A stretch of DNA of 64,000 nt from Aselliscus stoliczkanus (GCA_033961575.1 CM066728.1:99152852-99216851); one strand, 5' to 3'; shown: positions 23,750 through 33,977, numbered from the stretch's first letter. Made by a program: numbers and translations. Notes: generated from the sequence alone by a model not told the origin.

Positions 23750-24930
23750 TATGACTACCTAAAGAATTCATATTGTACATAAAAACAAATTATTTCAATT
23801 AAATGCAATTAATATGTCTCAAACGATAGAATTCATACACAACTTTAATTTTTTGTTAATATTAAATGTGAAATTATATGTTTATATTGAAATTCACACT
23901 TATCACCTTAGAGACTGTCCTATGTAAAAATTATGAAGTTTAATATGCTACCCATTAATTTGATTATTATTTAGCAACCATTTACTGACCATTTAATATG
24001 CAGGTATACATAAGAATGGTCCCTGTACTTGTCACCTTTCAAAAATGAATTAAGCTAGTGAGTTTTAAATTAGGTAAATATTTTTAAGTTAAAGACATGT
24101 GCTTTTGTATCAAAACTGTACTCATTTTAAGTCTTTTTTATTTTTACTTTTATAGCTTTGTATAAAGAACACACAAATAGCATTTGATTGAAAACTTGTA
24201 TTAACAGTGAGGAATTACAGGTGGCTTTATTAAGAAATAGGTGAAATATTGGAAATTCTTTCGACAAAGGCCAGGAAAAACAAGAGAGATTTATATTTTA
24301 TTATAATTGTTTGACTTTAATATCTTATGATCACTTTTTCTATCATATTAGAAATACAATCTTTGTTTTGGCAATTTCTTTAGGAGGTGATTTATTTTCC
24401 TTCTTTTGGTTAGAATGTTGTTGGTTTCAGATTAAGTTACAGCTATGTGATATGTTGTTAAATGAAAATTTAACTTCCAGTAGGTTTAAAATAGAAAGCT
24501 ACTGCCTGACTTCAGGCTATCTGCTAGGTAATTGCAAGAAAGAACTTTGTTAGGTCCAAGTGGAATGAATGAGCCAGGTTCTCTGAAACGCTGTGCAGGC
24601 AGTCCGTCCAGCTGAGAAAGGACTTTGAAAATGATTGCCTTAGGAATTCTGGAGCACACTGGCTGAAGGAGTGACTCTAATTCAAAGAATGCAAACCTTG
24701 ATTTTTGTAAAGATAACTCCTAGAACCACTGGACAGTAACCACTTCATACAAGACATAATTGGCATTTTAAAAACATTTCATCTGACAGTTAGCAATGCC
24801 ACTTGAAATGGAAACCAATTTACTCTTGTTGGAGTTTTATAACTGCTTGTATGCTACATATAAAAATAAGAAACATAAGGTTCCTATCCTGAATTGGAAG
24901 GTAAATAATAACATAAGCCAAAGGAAAAAG
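23750..24930. other. Unassigned sequence
   Basis: No gene or repeat recognised. Open frames of 60-80 codons near 24311-24981 show no domain. Confidence 0.45.
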
Positions 24931-24931
24931 T

Positions 24932-25030
24932 GCACGGCCAATGCTGATGCTAGCCATTCTACCTGGTGTGAGGTAGAATGAGGTATCTCATTGGGGTTTT
25001 GAATTACATTTCCCTAATAGCTAGTGAACA
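24932..25030 (-). mobile_element. L1 fragment, inverted against its neighbour
   Basis: The stretch ctacctggtgtgaggtagaa, then atttccctaatagctagtga is the complement of an L1 ORF2 region, about 100 bp long. It abuts a plus-strand L1 piece at about 25031, which comes from further upstream in L1. The pair looks like a 5'-inversion product or two merged fragments. Confidence 0.6.
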
Positions 25031-25600
25031 GTGTTAACTGCAATCCCCATCAAAACCCCAATGGCATTTTTTCAAGAAATTATGCAAAAAAGTATCAGAT
25101 TTGTATAGAAACACAAAAGATTCTGAATAGCCAAAGTTATCCTGAGAAAAAAGAATAAGGCTAGAAGTATCACACTCCCTGACTTTACGTTATGCTACAA
25201 AGTGACAATAATCAAAAGAGCATGGTATTGAAAGAGAGAAAAACAAAACAAAACAAAAGAAACACAGACCAATGGAGCCAAAAGCATATAATGGAGAAAA
25301 GAAAGCCTCTTCAATAAATGGTGCTGGGAAAATTAAAAAGCCACATGCAAAATAATGATACTAGACTGCTGTCTGTTACCATATGCAAAAATCAAAATGG
25401 ATCAAAGAACTAAACATAAGACCTGAAACAATAAATTGCATAGAGGAAAGCATAGGTAATAGACTTATGAACCTTGGTCTTAAAGAGGGTTTTATGAATT
25501 TGACCTCGAAGACAAAGGCAGTAAAAGCAAAAATAAATGAATGGAACTATATCAAAATAAAAAGCTTTTGCAGAGCAAAACAAGCCATCAACAAATTCAG
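25031..25600 (+). mobile_element. L1 ORF2 fragment
   Basis: Sense-strand L1 ORF2 sequence runs from ctgcaatccccatcaaaacc through the block near 25270-25400 to agagcaaaacaagccatcaa. Short frames encode L1-like residues such as KTKAVKAKINEWNYIKIKSF and end in stops. A small (AAAAC)n expansion lies at 25237-25256. L1 similarity stops near 25600. Confidence 0.75.
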
Positions 25601-25768
25601 AACATTTTACAGTGATGCATATATTCTAAATAAACTGGATTGTGTTGATGGCTATAAACAGCATACATTCAATAAACGTCATAGAATTAGAGTTACAAGT
25701 GATGGCTTTTATGGCATGTACCTTTTTGATTCCTTAATAAAGAGACATGGCAACTAAAAAAAAAGAAA
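25601..25768 (+). other. Poly-A-tailed segment of unknown source
   Basis: Directly after the L1 fragment comes about 150 bp of non-L1 sequence ending ccttaataaagagacatggc, aact and A9. An AATAAA at 25736-25741 lies about 16 bases before the A tract, the spacing of a genuine cleavage site. This is what a processed-transcript 3' end or an L1 3' fusion would leave. I recognise no source gene. The 124-codon frame at 25383-25757 joins L1 and this piece and is not a gene. Confidence 0.4.
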
Positions 25769-25774
25769 CAAGTC

Positions 25775-26615
25775 ACAAACACACATAACAAATAAAAAAT
25801 AACAATCCATCACATAAAAGGTAAGATAAATTTGTGATCAAATTAGTCAACAAAACCTACTAACCACTAAATTTAGTGAGATTTAATTAAGACTGGTAAT
25901 TCACTCTTTTGCCTTCCTTGTCTCCTCTCTGGTTCATATATTTATATGAATTCTTTAATTAAATGTGGTATAAGTAAGAAGGAAGACTCAAATATCAAAA
26001 TATTCAAGTGACTTTTATTAAGAAATGTTTAAATGATTCTAAAGAATATATATTAAAAATTTAGGGAAGGAAATAAAAATCCATTGATACAAATTAGAAA
26101 AACTTAAATGTTTATACTTTAAAACATAATTTGAAATAATATTTCCCAGCCTCCTTCTAATAAAATCTTTTTTAGGAAATGCATTAAGAAGCTTAAATTT
26201 CTAATCCTTCAAAACTGACTGAGAGCTTGAAATGTGAAAATGCCACAAACGAGTAAATTGAAACTAGTCCTGTATAACATAAAACCCATGGAGGGTAACC
26301 ATGATTAATGAAGTAAAATATTTAAAAGCAAAGCTTTAGCATTTTAACAGGCACTATCAGGTTACAAAACTGGCAGACAATGGGAAACACTGGGCTCTTG
26401 GGTTTATTAAAGATTCTATTAAAATATTACTGCAGCTTAGTAAAAATATTTTAGTTTTTAAATGCCAATATTTATTTCCTCTTAAATACCAATGTTTACT
26501 TGAAATTGCCTGCATTTTGATTTAACCTGAAGACTCATGATGAATGAGTTGCATAAACAGGCATACCTAGGGTTGAACTTAGATTCAGCTAAATGGACTA
26601 ATCCATGGCAAAACA
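25775..26615. other. Unassigned AT-rich sequence
   Basis: No recognisable gene, RNA or repeat. Confidence 0.45.

Positions 26616-26667
<52 letters not shown>
26616..26667. repeat. (TA)n microsatellite
   Basis: About 23 TA units preceded by a short TTTA motif, ending directly at the left arm of a mariner-type element. Confidence 0.95.
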
Positions 26668-26669
<2 letters not shown>

Positions 26670-27353
26670 AAAAAATGTATACATATTTTAAGAAAGGAAA
26701 ACTATTAAAATTGTAATACTCAATGTATACCAACAAAAAAAGATGAATACAAGTCACTTTTGACTTCTGCAATTACAAGAGGTGCTCAAAGTGGTTACCA
26801 TAAATGTCTGGACACTTTTTTTTTTTTTAAAGATTTTGTTGGGGAATTGAGGGAGAGGAACAGCGTTGAGGAACCGGGGAAGGGGAGTGGACAGTTGCTA
26901 TCATTTTGTTCTTGTGAAGGATATTGCCTCACTGGCCCATGTTGGTTTCTTCATTGTCCTCTTCCCAGCTAAGGCAGATTGGTTGACGGTCTCTGGATGG
27001 CCTCTCACAGCAGCTCTTGGCAGTTCACACCAGCTGCCGGCTGCTCAAGCTGGCTGCCGGCCACTCACTGTAGCCTATGGCAGCCCACTGCAGCAGGGGC
27101 TGCAGCCTATACTGTCACCGGGACTTGTGCAGCCCAGCTCCAGGTGGAGCTGTTGTTCAACAACTTAGCTGTAGAGGGCAGTGTCACTGGCTCTCATATG
27201 TGGAATCCAAACCAGGGCCACTTGCATCCCAAGCCAGCTCTTAACCAACGCGCCACTCGGCGGGCCCCAGACACTTCTGCTTATGGCCAGCAAACTATTG
27301 CTTGAGCAACGTTGACCAAAGTGTCCACCTGTATACATTTTTGACATCCCCTG
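26668..27353. mobile_element. Mariner-type element interrupted by a composite SINE
   Basis: The left arm ccaaaaaatgtatacatatt starts against the TA run; the right arm gtatacatttttgacatccc ends near 27353. Without the SINE (26818-27266) the element is about 230 bp. It includes attacaagaggtgctcaaag and gcttgagcaacgttgaccaa in its middle. There is no transposase frame, so it is non-autonomous. It shares its left 100 bp with the shorter copy at 23625. The outer left bases of the arm (gtg) are missing. Confidence 0.78.
26818..27266 (-). mobile_element. Composite ~450 bp SINE, copy 1
   Basis: Read on the minus strand: a tRNA-like head (ggcccgccgagtggcgcgtt, B box ggtttggattcc), the short-SINE segment ending gtgacactgccctc, a GC-rich body of about 220 bp with repeated agctgcc/cagc words, a C-rich tail module (ctccccttccccggttcctc, then ctcaattccccaac) and poly-A. 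Its target duplication inside the mariner element is imperfect: 26808-26817 ctggacactt and 27267-27276 ccagacactt. It carries no reading frame of its own. The second copy is at 28111. Confidence 0.88.
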
Positions 27354-27382
27354 TATGTGTGTGTATGTACATACATACATAC

Positions 27383-27418
<36 letters not shown>
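27353..27418. repeat. Compound (TG)n / (ACAT)n microsatellite
   Basis: Units run gtatgtgtgtgtatgt, five ACAT-like units, then about 15 TG units, ending in TA at 27418-27419. It separates the mariner element from the 82-bp MITE. Confidence 0.95.
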
Positions 27419-27419
<1 letters not shown>

Positions 27420-27420
<1 letters not shown>

Positions 27421-27501
27421 TGGGATGTCAGAAAAGTCATGATGCATTTTTGCAACAAAAAAAAACAGAAAAAATATGTCATGACTTTTCCAATAACCCA
27501 A
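27420..27501. mobile_element. 82-bp palindromic MITE (mariner type)
   Basis: The left arm ttgggatgtcagaaaagtca and the complement of the right arm (ttgggttattggaaaagtca) match at about 25 of 32 positions across the arms. The centre is A-rich. TA dinucleotides flank it exactly at 27418-27419 and 27502-27503, the target duplication of Tc1/mariner transposons. Size and layout recall the primate MADE1 element, but the arm sequence differs from the neighbouring mariner, so it is a separate family. Confidence 0.85.
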
Positions 27502-27503
27502 TA

Positions 27504-28069
27504 TATATGTCTATGTACCTATATATGTGTAATGAAATTATGTATATGTATATATATATGCAGATATATGTATAATGAAATAAAATAATCAATTAGTCTC
27601 AATTTTCTGTATTAGTAAAAGTACTGATGACATTTACTTTGACATAGTCATTACTTTTAGGTTTTGTGATATTTCTTTAATAGCCTTCCACATAATAAAT
27701 GATTAGAGAAAGCAGAATTCTAAAGATGAGGCTCACCTCTAAAGATTCCTAATTCTTAATTTTTGAAATCAACATTTAACTAGGTGCTATTATAAAAGGA
27801 TTTTACATACATAAATGAAGATCAAATTCAGTTGGCCTATAAATACTCAGATTATCCTCATGGGCCTAACTCAAGTAGGTGGCCTCTTTTAGAAACAGAA
27901 TTTGCCCCAGCTTGTGGAAAAAGAGAACATCAGAGATTCAATAAATGATGCAGTAAGTGGCAAACTAGTGTTTTAGAAGGAATTTATTTTAAAAATGGAA
28001 AATATTTTGAGGACAATAATTCAAGACCCCAAACAAAGGCTCTCAGCCTTCTCTGCACATCAGGATTGC
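27504..28069. other. Unassigned sequence
   Basis: About 560 bp with TA/TG-rich start and no recognisable repeat or exon. Confidence 0.45.
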
Positions 28070-28086
28070 CCCAGGGTCTTTCCTTT

Positions 28087-29053
28087 TTTTAAAAAAAAAT
28101 TAAGTTAATTAGGGCCTGCCGAGTGGCGCATTGGTTAAGAGCTGGTTTGGGACGCCAGCAGCCCCGGTTCGGATCCCACATATGAAGGCCAGTGACAATG
28201 CCTTTACAGCTAACAACAGCTCCACCTGGAGCTGGGCTGTGCGAGCCCCGGCGACGGTGTAGGCTGCAGCCCCTGCTGCAGTGGGCTGCCATAGGCTACA
28301 GTGAGTGGCTGGCAGCCAGCATGAGCAGCTGGCAACAGTATGAGCTGCCAATAGCCGCGGTGAGCGAACATCCAGAGGCCAGCGACTGATCTGCCTCATC
28401 CGGGAAGAGCGCAATGACGATACCAACATGGGGCAGTGAAGCAACGTCCTCCGCAACTAGACTGAAGAACAAAAAGGTAGCAACATGTCTGTTCCCCTTC
28501 CCCGGTTCCCCAACGATGTTCTCCTCCCCCAATTCCCCAACTTAAAAAAAAAAAAAATTCTAAAAAAAAAAAATTTAAATTAATTGCGGTGACAGTGATT
28601 AATTAAATTACATAGGTTTAAAACACACAATTTTATAATACATCATCTATATATGACATTGCTTGTTCACCACCCACAGTCAGCTATCTTTTCATCACCA
28701 TACATTTGACTCCCTTTACCCTCTTTTACCATCCCCTCTCCCTCCATTCCCTCTGGTAACCACTAAGCTATTGTTTGTGTCTATGAGTTTTTGTTTCTTT
28801 GTCTTACTCCTTTGTTACTTTCAGTTTTCTATCCCACATTTAAGTCATTGTAGCATTATTTACAGTGGCCAAGACATGAAAAGGACCAAGGCACCCCTCA
28901 ATAGACGATTAGATAAAGAAAATGTGGTATATATACACAATGGAATACTATTCTGTTATAAGAAAAGATGAAATACTGCCATTTGTGATAATATGGATGG
29001 ATCTTGAGATTATCATGCCAAGTGAAGTAGATCAGACAGGAAAAAGTCCAAAA
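28087..29053 (-). mobile_element. Twin-primed (5'-inverted) LINE-1 with a SINE inside
   Basis: The L1 3'UTR lies on the minus strand (28087-28110 and 28586-28847, split by a SINE). At about 28848 the orientation flips, and 28848-29045 is plus-strand ORF2 end (gtagcattatttacagtggc; residues KENVVYIHNGIL). In L1 order the inverted piece lies just upstream of the 3' piece, as twin priming predicts. Imperfect target duplications flank the whole: cccagggtctttcctttt at 28070-28086 and cccaaggccttttcttt at 29054-29070, about 14 of 17 alike. Confidence 0.8.
28111..28557 (+). mobile_element. Composite ~450 bp SINE, copy 2
   Basis: Plus-strand modules in order: head gggcctgccgagtggcgcat, A-box region ttggttaagagctgg, intact B box ggttcggatcc, ccagtgacaatgcctt, a GC-rich body of about 220 bp containing gcagcccctgctgcagtggg, a C-rich tail module (ttccccttccccggttcccc, cccccaattccccaact) and A14. 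It sits in the 3' tail of the twin-primed L1; A-rich target duplications lie near 28091-28110 and 28562-28585. It is alignable with copy 1 over nearly its full length, in opposite orientation 845 bp away. Confidence 0.88.
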
Positions 29054-29099
29054 CCCAAGGCCTTTTCTTTATCCACATAAACCAAAGCTAGAGTTTCTT

Positions 29100-29613
29100 A
29101 AGTTAAAACTTATTCTACAGGTTGCAACCATCTTTTTAAAAGTGGATCTACCATGAGTCTAGTCATAAGGGATGGTGGGAGGTTGCCCAAGTGAGGTCAT
29201 TTATGTTGAAGGAACTAAAATGGAGCCAGGAGGCCATGATGAAGTTTGTCTTACACAGTTTGCACCCAGCACATTTCTCTATAACTATTGAACTTTTCAG
29301 GCTGCCTGAAAACCTTCTGTCCTCCTCACCATGACAACTAGATCCTCTGCATTCCCTCCTTTGAAAGGAGCCAAATACCTTTTGCCAACCAACATCCTTT
29401 GTTTGCATGTTGAAACTTCATTTACATGAGAGAACTAGATCGAGGACTGATATACAATCTGAGCCTTTATAAAATCTGCCTTTCTTTGCCCCCCCCCCCG
29501 CCCCCAGCACACTTTAAGTTGCTACCTGAATTTGTGTTTCTTCGTTGCAGTCTCAGACCTCAAATAAATGCCTTTTATTTATCTTTTAGTTTAAGTCACT
29601 TTCTTGGTTGACA
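29100..29613 (+). mobile_element. Probable solo LTR of an endogenous retrovirus
   Basis: Promoter-like tttataaaa at 29466-29474 is followed by AATAAA at 29563-29568, a spacing of about 95 bases typical of the TATA-to-poly-A arrangement in an LTR. A C-rich run lies at 29490-29506 and the sequence ends near ttggttgaca. The upstream part contains aaaatggagccaggaggcca, common in U3 regions of gamma-type LTRs. No adjacent primer-binding site or viral gene is seen, so it would be solo. The left edge is not resolved and family is unknown. Confidence 0.5.
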
Positions 29614-29619
29614 AAGGAA

Positions 29620-32132
29620 AGTGGTTTTCAGTCATATAACTGTTGTCAACCAGCTAAGTAACATTAGGTAATTTACTCGTTACTGTTCACATCAACATTT
29701 AATTTACATAATGAAATGTTTGGTTTATTGATGACATCTCTAGTATCCATGTTTATATCTCCCTGTATCACAGGTTTGGGGATCAGATTGCCTAGGGTTA
29801 AAGGTGAGGGTTTACTTTCTTTCTTATAGGAACTTGGGTCAGCTATTTCACTTATATTCTTTTTCCTCCTCTGAAAAAGGAAGGTAAAGTTAGTTCCTAC
29901 TGTATAGTATAGAAATAAGTAAAATAATATATGCACAATTAAATAATGCTTGAAACAAACTAATCTTTTATACATAAACTCATGTATTTATATAAATTTT
30001 AAAATACAGTGATAGAATATTTATTTTCAGTAGTCTTTTCAATAATGATATATAGATAAATTTATGTAACAGTATAATATATGTCTATATAATTATTAAC
30101 AATATAGTATATGCATTTTTTTTCTGATAAATCCTAAATTTGTAGATTGCTTATGTTAGGATTTGTTTACATGACACTGATTCTTAGAGCATGAATTAGA
30201 AGTCTATTTTTTTAAAAAATTTAGTATGTGATTCATTATATGAGAAGTCTGAATAACCTCAATATGAACATCACATTTACAAGTTTTCAAATGTATCATT
30301 TTATATGGTAAACAAATATAGGTTTGCATTTGAAGCCAATTCAAATCTATTCTTAAAATCTCTTATAAGTAAGAACACCAAACAAAGAAAAATGACAAAA
30401 CACAATATAAACTCCACTAATACTTTTAGGTACTATAATCTATTTGACACAATTAATACAAAAAGTATCCAGTAATACTTGGTATCCATTTTAGGTGAAA
30501 ACTCTATTATTTGCTTTTCAAAATTGAAAACAAATAGGTTATTCACAAAATATTAATGTGCATTCATTTGGTTTGCTGTTGGATAATGTAATTGCTCTAG
30601 TTTATAACAATTTAGTAAAATATAATAGTTACAAATATAAACAGAATTGAAAAAAAAACAAGCAAGTTTTCTCTAATTTCCTGAGCGATTGTTTAAAAGC
30701 TTATATTTGGGGAAATAATCAAGTTACTTTTTTTTATTATTATTAGCATTTATAGCACCAAATTCTTAACGCAACAGCCTTAATCATTAGAGTAAGTATA
30801 GAGGACCTACATTTGCTTTTCACAAAACTTGAATATTTAAAAACATAAAACCTGGATAGAGTGATTGAATACCAATATTTATATCTCTCAATATATTTTT
30901 TTTCTTAATATTAGAATGGCTTATTTAAAAACTTACAGTTGAACACAATTGAAAAGGACATTTCTTCATAAAAAACACAATGTGAATTTCAATTGGGAAA
31001 AAAATTACTTTAAAGTCCTAAACTTTGTTTTAAACTAAAGAAATAGTTCCTTTGATCTCTTTTTCTTAACCTAAATGCATTGATTTATCACTGAATTTTT
31101 TTCTTCATTAAAAATGTTTGCCTGATTTTTGGTTAGTTATCATAGTGGAAGCATTATGTTTGCTTCACTGTAAAGTTTTGCTTAATGGACATAACTGAAA
31201 TAATAGCAAATCATTCTTTTAGAAAGCTTAATGTAATTGTTTTGTGAAAATGAGAAAATGTAAATAGAGCTTAATTGGTTTTAGTGAGGAGTATTTCAGG
31301 AAAGGTGGAGACAGAAAGAAGTGACAACTTAATGCTATATATCAAAAAGTAAGAAAACCTTGAGGGTAGAAAGATCATTTTAAGCAAGTAATGAATATCT
31401 GATTAAGTAATACAAGTTTTATTAAGTGGACATAGGAGAATGTGGAGTCTTTTGAGTAGGATGGTAATGAGGTCATTGAAATATTTCCAGAAAGTATAAG
31501 GAATGACAGTTATTAAGTTCCTTGTTTTCTGAGGGGTAAAAGTCATACAGTAATAATTGCATGATCTGCAATATGAATTAAGAAAATTGTGTCTCCAAAG
31601 CCTGTCTTCCCTTTTATTACATCGCATTGCAAAGCAATATAGAATGAATGGGAAGAGAACCAATTTATATTCCTAGAAATATCCAAGAGAATGAAAAGAC
31701 CGGCTTTAGACAATAAGGCCAAGAAATAGAATGTTTTTGAGTTTAAATATTTGTACAGGACAATATAATGATGAAATGATATTGAGGTGAGGATGTTGTC
31801 ATGATCCAGCTAGTAATTATTTGTCTTGTGTGAGCAAAGGTGAAGGATGGAAGGTCAAAGGGCACAGAAAAAATGGTAGTAAGCCTCCTAGAAACAGAAT
31901 GAGATGGTAAATGTGGAAATCTGGCAGTAAGGCTGACTTTGTCCCAAGACACACCTGGTGTGGACTAATGTGAAATAAACAAAGACATATTTTATTTTAT
32001 TTTATTTATGTATTTTCTTTTTTAGTGACAGGGTTGACAAGGATAATGACAAATATTTGTAGATTAGAAAATCACTGTTGGCATTTGGACATGGAATCAG
32101 GTATCAAAATAGAATCATTCCATAGACATTAA
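29620..32132. other. Unassigned AT-rich desert, about 2.5 kb
   Basis: No gene, RNA or named repeat. Short minus-strand frames (up to 100 codons) at 29673-29975 and 31403-31952 lack domains. An inverted word pair, cttggttgacaa near 29603 and ttgtcaaccag near 29642, could form a stem next to the LTR end. Confidence 0.45.
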
Positions 32133-32146
32133 GGACTAATTAAAGT

Positions 32147-32147
32147 T

Positions 32148-32179
<32 letters not shown>

Positions 32180-32276
32180 TTTTTTGAGCGCAGTGTCACT
32201 GGCCTCATATGTGGGACTGAACTGGGGCCGCTGGCTTCCAAGGCCAGCGCTTAACCACCGTGCCACTCGGCCGGCC
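32147..32276 (-). mobile_element. Short tRNA-like SINE
   Basis: The tail is CTTTT units then T22 (32150-32185); the head ends at the complement of ggccggccgagtggcacggt. The A-box complement ttaaccaccgtgccactc and the gggccgctggcttccaaggc segment are clear, but the B box is weakened (complement of agttcagtccc). Target duplications ggactaattaaagttt (32133-32148) and ggactaaataaagttt (32277-32292) match at 15 of 16 bases. Confidence 0.9.
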
Positions 32277-32292
32277 GGACTAAATAAAGTTT

Positions 32293-33204
32293 GATAAAAT
32301 GAACTGCTAGAACTATACATTTTCCTTAACATACTTTAGCAATTTCATGAAATGCTAGAATAGGGAGAAAGTTAAACATGCCTGACACTTTGAACTGACT
32401 TGATAACTAATTATTAAATCAACATAATACAATTGAAATGTTGATGGGAAGAATGTTTTAATGGCAGATCTATTATTACACATACTGTTTACTAGTTAGA
32501 GGGAGGGAATGAATGATCCTAACTAAATATCTTTGTACAGATGTTAATGGTGTTTACTATTTGAAAGATACTGGGAGCTCCTAAACATAAGATGTATTAA
32601 CAGGATATATCTAGTCTATAAGTATATATTTCTTAGAAGTTATGGATTTTTGAGGCATGACTGACTGAAGACTTGAACGTAGTAATATAAAGCATATTTC
32701 TATGTCACCGAGTATACAAAGGAAAAGTTTTTAAATCAGATAGCTTTTGTAGTGGCCAATTGCTCAAAAACCTCTTCTATTAATAGGGAACCACAACCTG
32801 TGTCCATGGAGGATGCATTCTTAAAAGTGGTATCAAAACTTTGTTTCCTCTAGAGAAAGGGAATGTCTTTTGTGTTCATTGCTTGCCTGTTTCATTTGAA
32901 TCATTAGTAAAGTTTGGTGGTGGAATGTGAGTCTGATTATCTGGGAGTCATCAAAAATTTTAGTATTCATATGTATCCATTGAGAGTAAAGACTGATTTT
33001 GGTGGTATTTTTATCAGTTACCCAATTTATACATATGGAGAACAGTGAGGATCCTTTTTGTCTCTCCCATTGCCCATCGATTGAAGAATTTCCCTTTCAG
33101 TGGGATTTTGTATTTAGGGATTCATGTAATATTTTTACTTGGCTCAATTATTCTAGACTTGCACATTGATTTATTTCAATAAACCTTATCTAAGATGAAA
33201 CTAA
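32293..33204. other. Unassigned sequence
   Basis: About 900 bp without a recognisable repeat or exon. Confidence 0.45.
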
Positions 33205-33385
33205 GATTCACTGAGTATCTAAAATGACTGGCATTTTATACACATTGGCAGAAATAAACCTCAGAATTATCTATGAAGGAAATTTGATTTTACCCATGAG
33301 GTCAATGAGATATAAAGTTAAGAAAAAACAACTGAACTTACTGTCAGCAAATCTGAAACTTTCTTTGCCCTGGGGTCACATCTTC
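33205..33385 (-). repeat. MIR element
   Basis: Antisense MIR order is visible: cactgagtatctaaaatgac, a gap, cctcagaattatctatgaag, then ttttacccatgaggtcaatg and taaagttaagaa. The copy is old and diverged. Confidence 0.6.
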
Positions 33386-33423
33386 CCTTATATTTTGCAA
33401 TTGCTAGAAAATGTGGCATTTTA

Positions 33424-33977
33424 TTTATTTATTTTTTTAATTAGTTTCAGGTGTACAACACAGTGCAATAGTTATACATTTTACCCCTCAAAGTGACAAC
33501 CCCCCCACCCCCAATACACCCCCCCACACACCCCCATATCATATATATCTATTACTCTTCCTCTGACTCTCTTCCACAGTATAATCCACATCCCGTGACT
33601 ATCTATATATATTCAATTACAGTAGGTATACCACCTCCACTTTAGTAATACAGTGCAGTGATCAAACCTCTACTCCATCCATGAAATGGTCTCCCTAACA
33701 AGACCTATGATCATCTGACATTCCACAGAATATTTACAACATTATTAATTATATTCCCCAAACTGTTTTTCCTATCCCAGTAGCAATATTGTAGTTGCCT
33801 ATTTTTGCTGTCTAATCCCTTCCCCTTCTCCCTCATCCCCATTCCTCTCCAAATTAGCAACCCTGATTTTTCCTCTATATCTATGAGACAGTTTCTGTTT
33901 ACTTTGCTCATTCATACAGTTTTTCATATTCCACATATAAGTGAGATCATATGGTATTTGTCCTTCTCTGACTGACT
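33424..33977 (-). mobile_element. LINE-1 3' end with 19-bp perfect target duplication
   Basis: The minus-strand L1 3'UTR and ORF2 end are the same as in the 11010 copy, with the tail at 33424-33437. The element is 5'-truncated to 554 bp. The word tagaaaatgtggcatttta occurs perfectly at 33405-33423 and 33978-33996, which fixes both ends exactly. A C-rich stretch lies near 33500-33535. The perfect duplication indicates a recent insertion. Confidence 0.95.

Noticed and set aside
25383..25757. 124-codon plus-strand frame
   Set aside because: It joins L1 ORF2 codons to an unrelated poly-A-tailed piece; it has no domain and no promoter context.
27165..27588. Frames with Cys-Val or Thr-His repeats
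   Set aside because: They are translations of (TG)n and (CA)n arrays and parts of SINE sequence.
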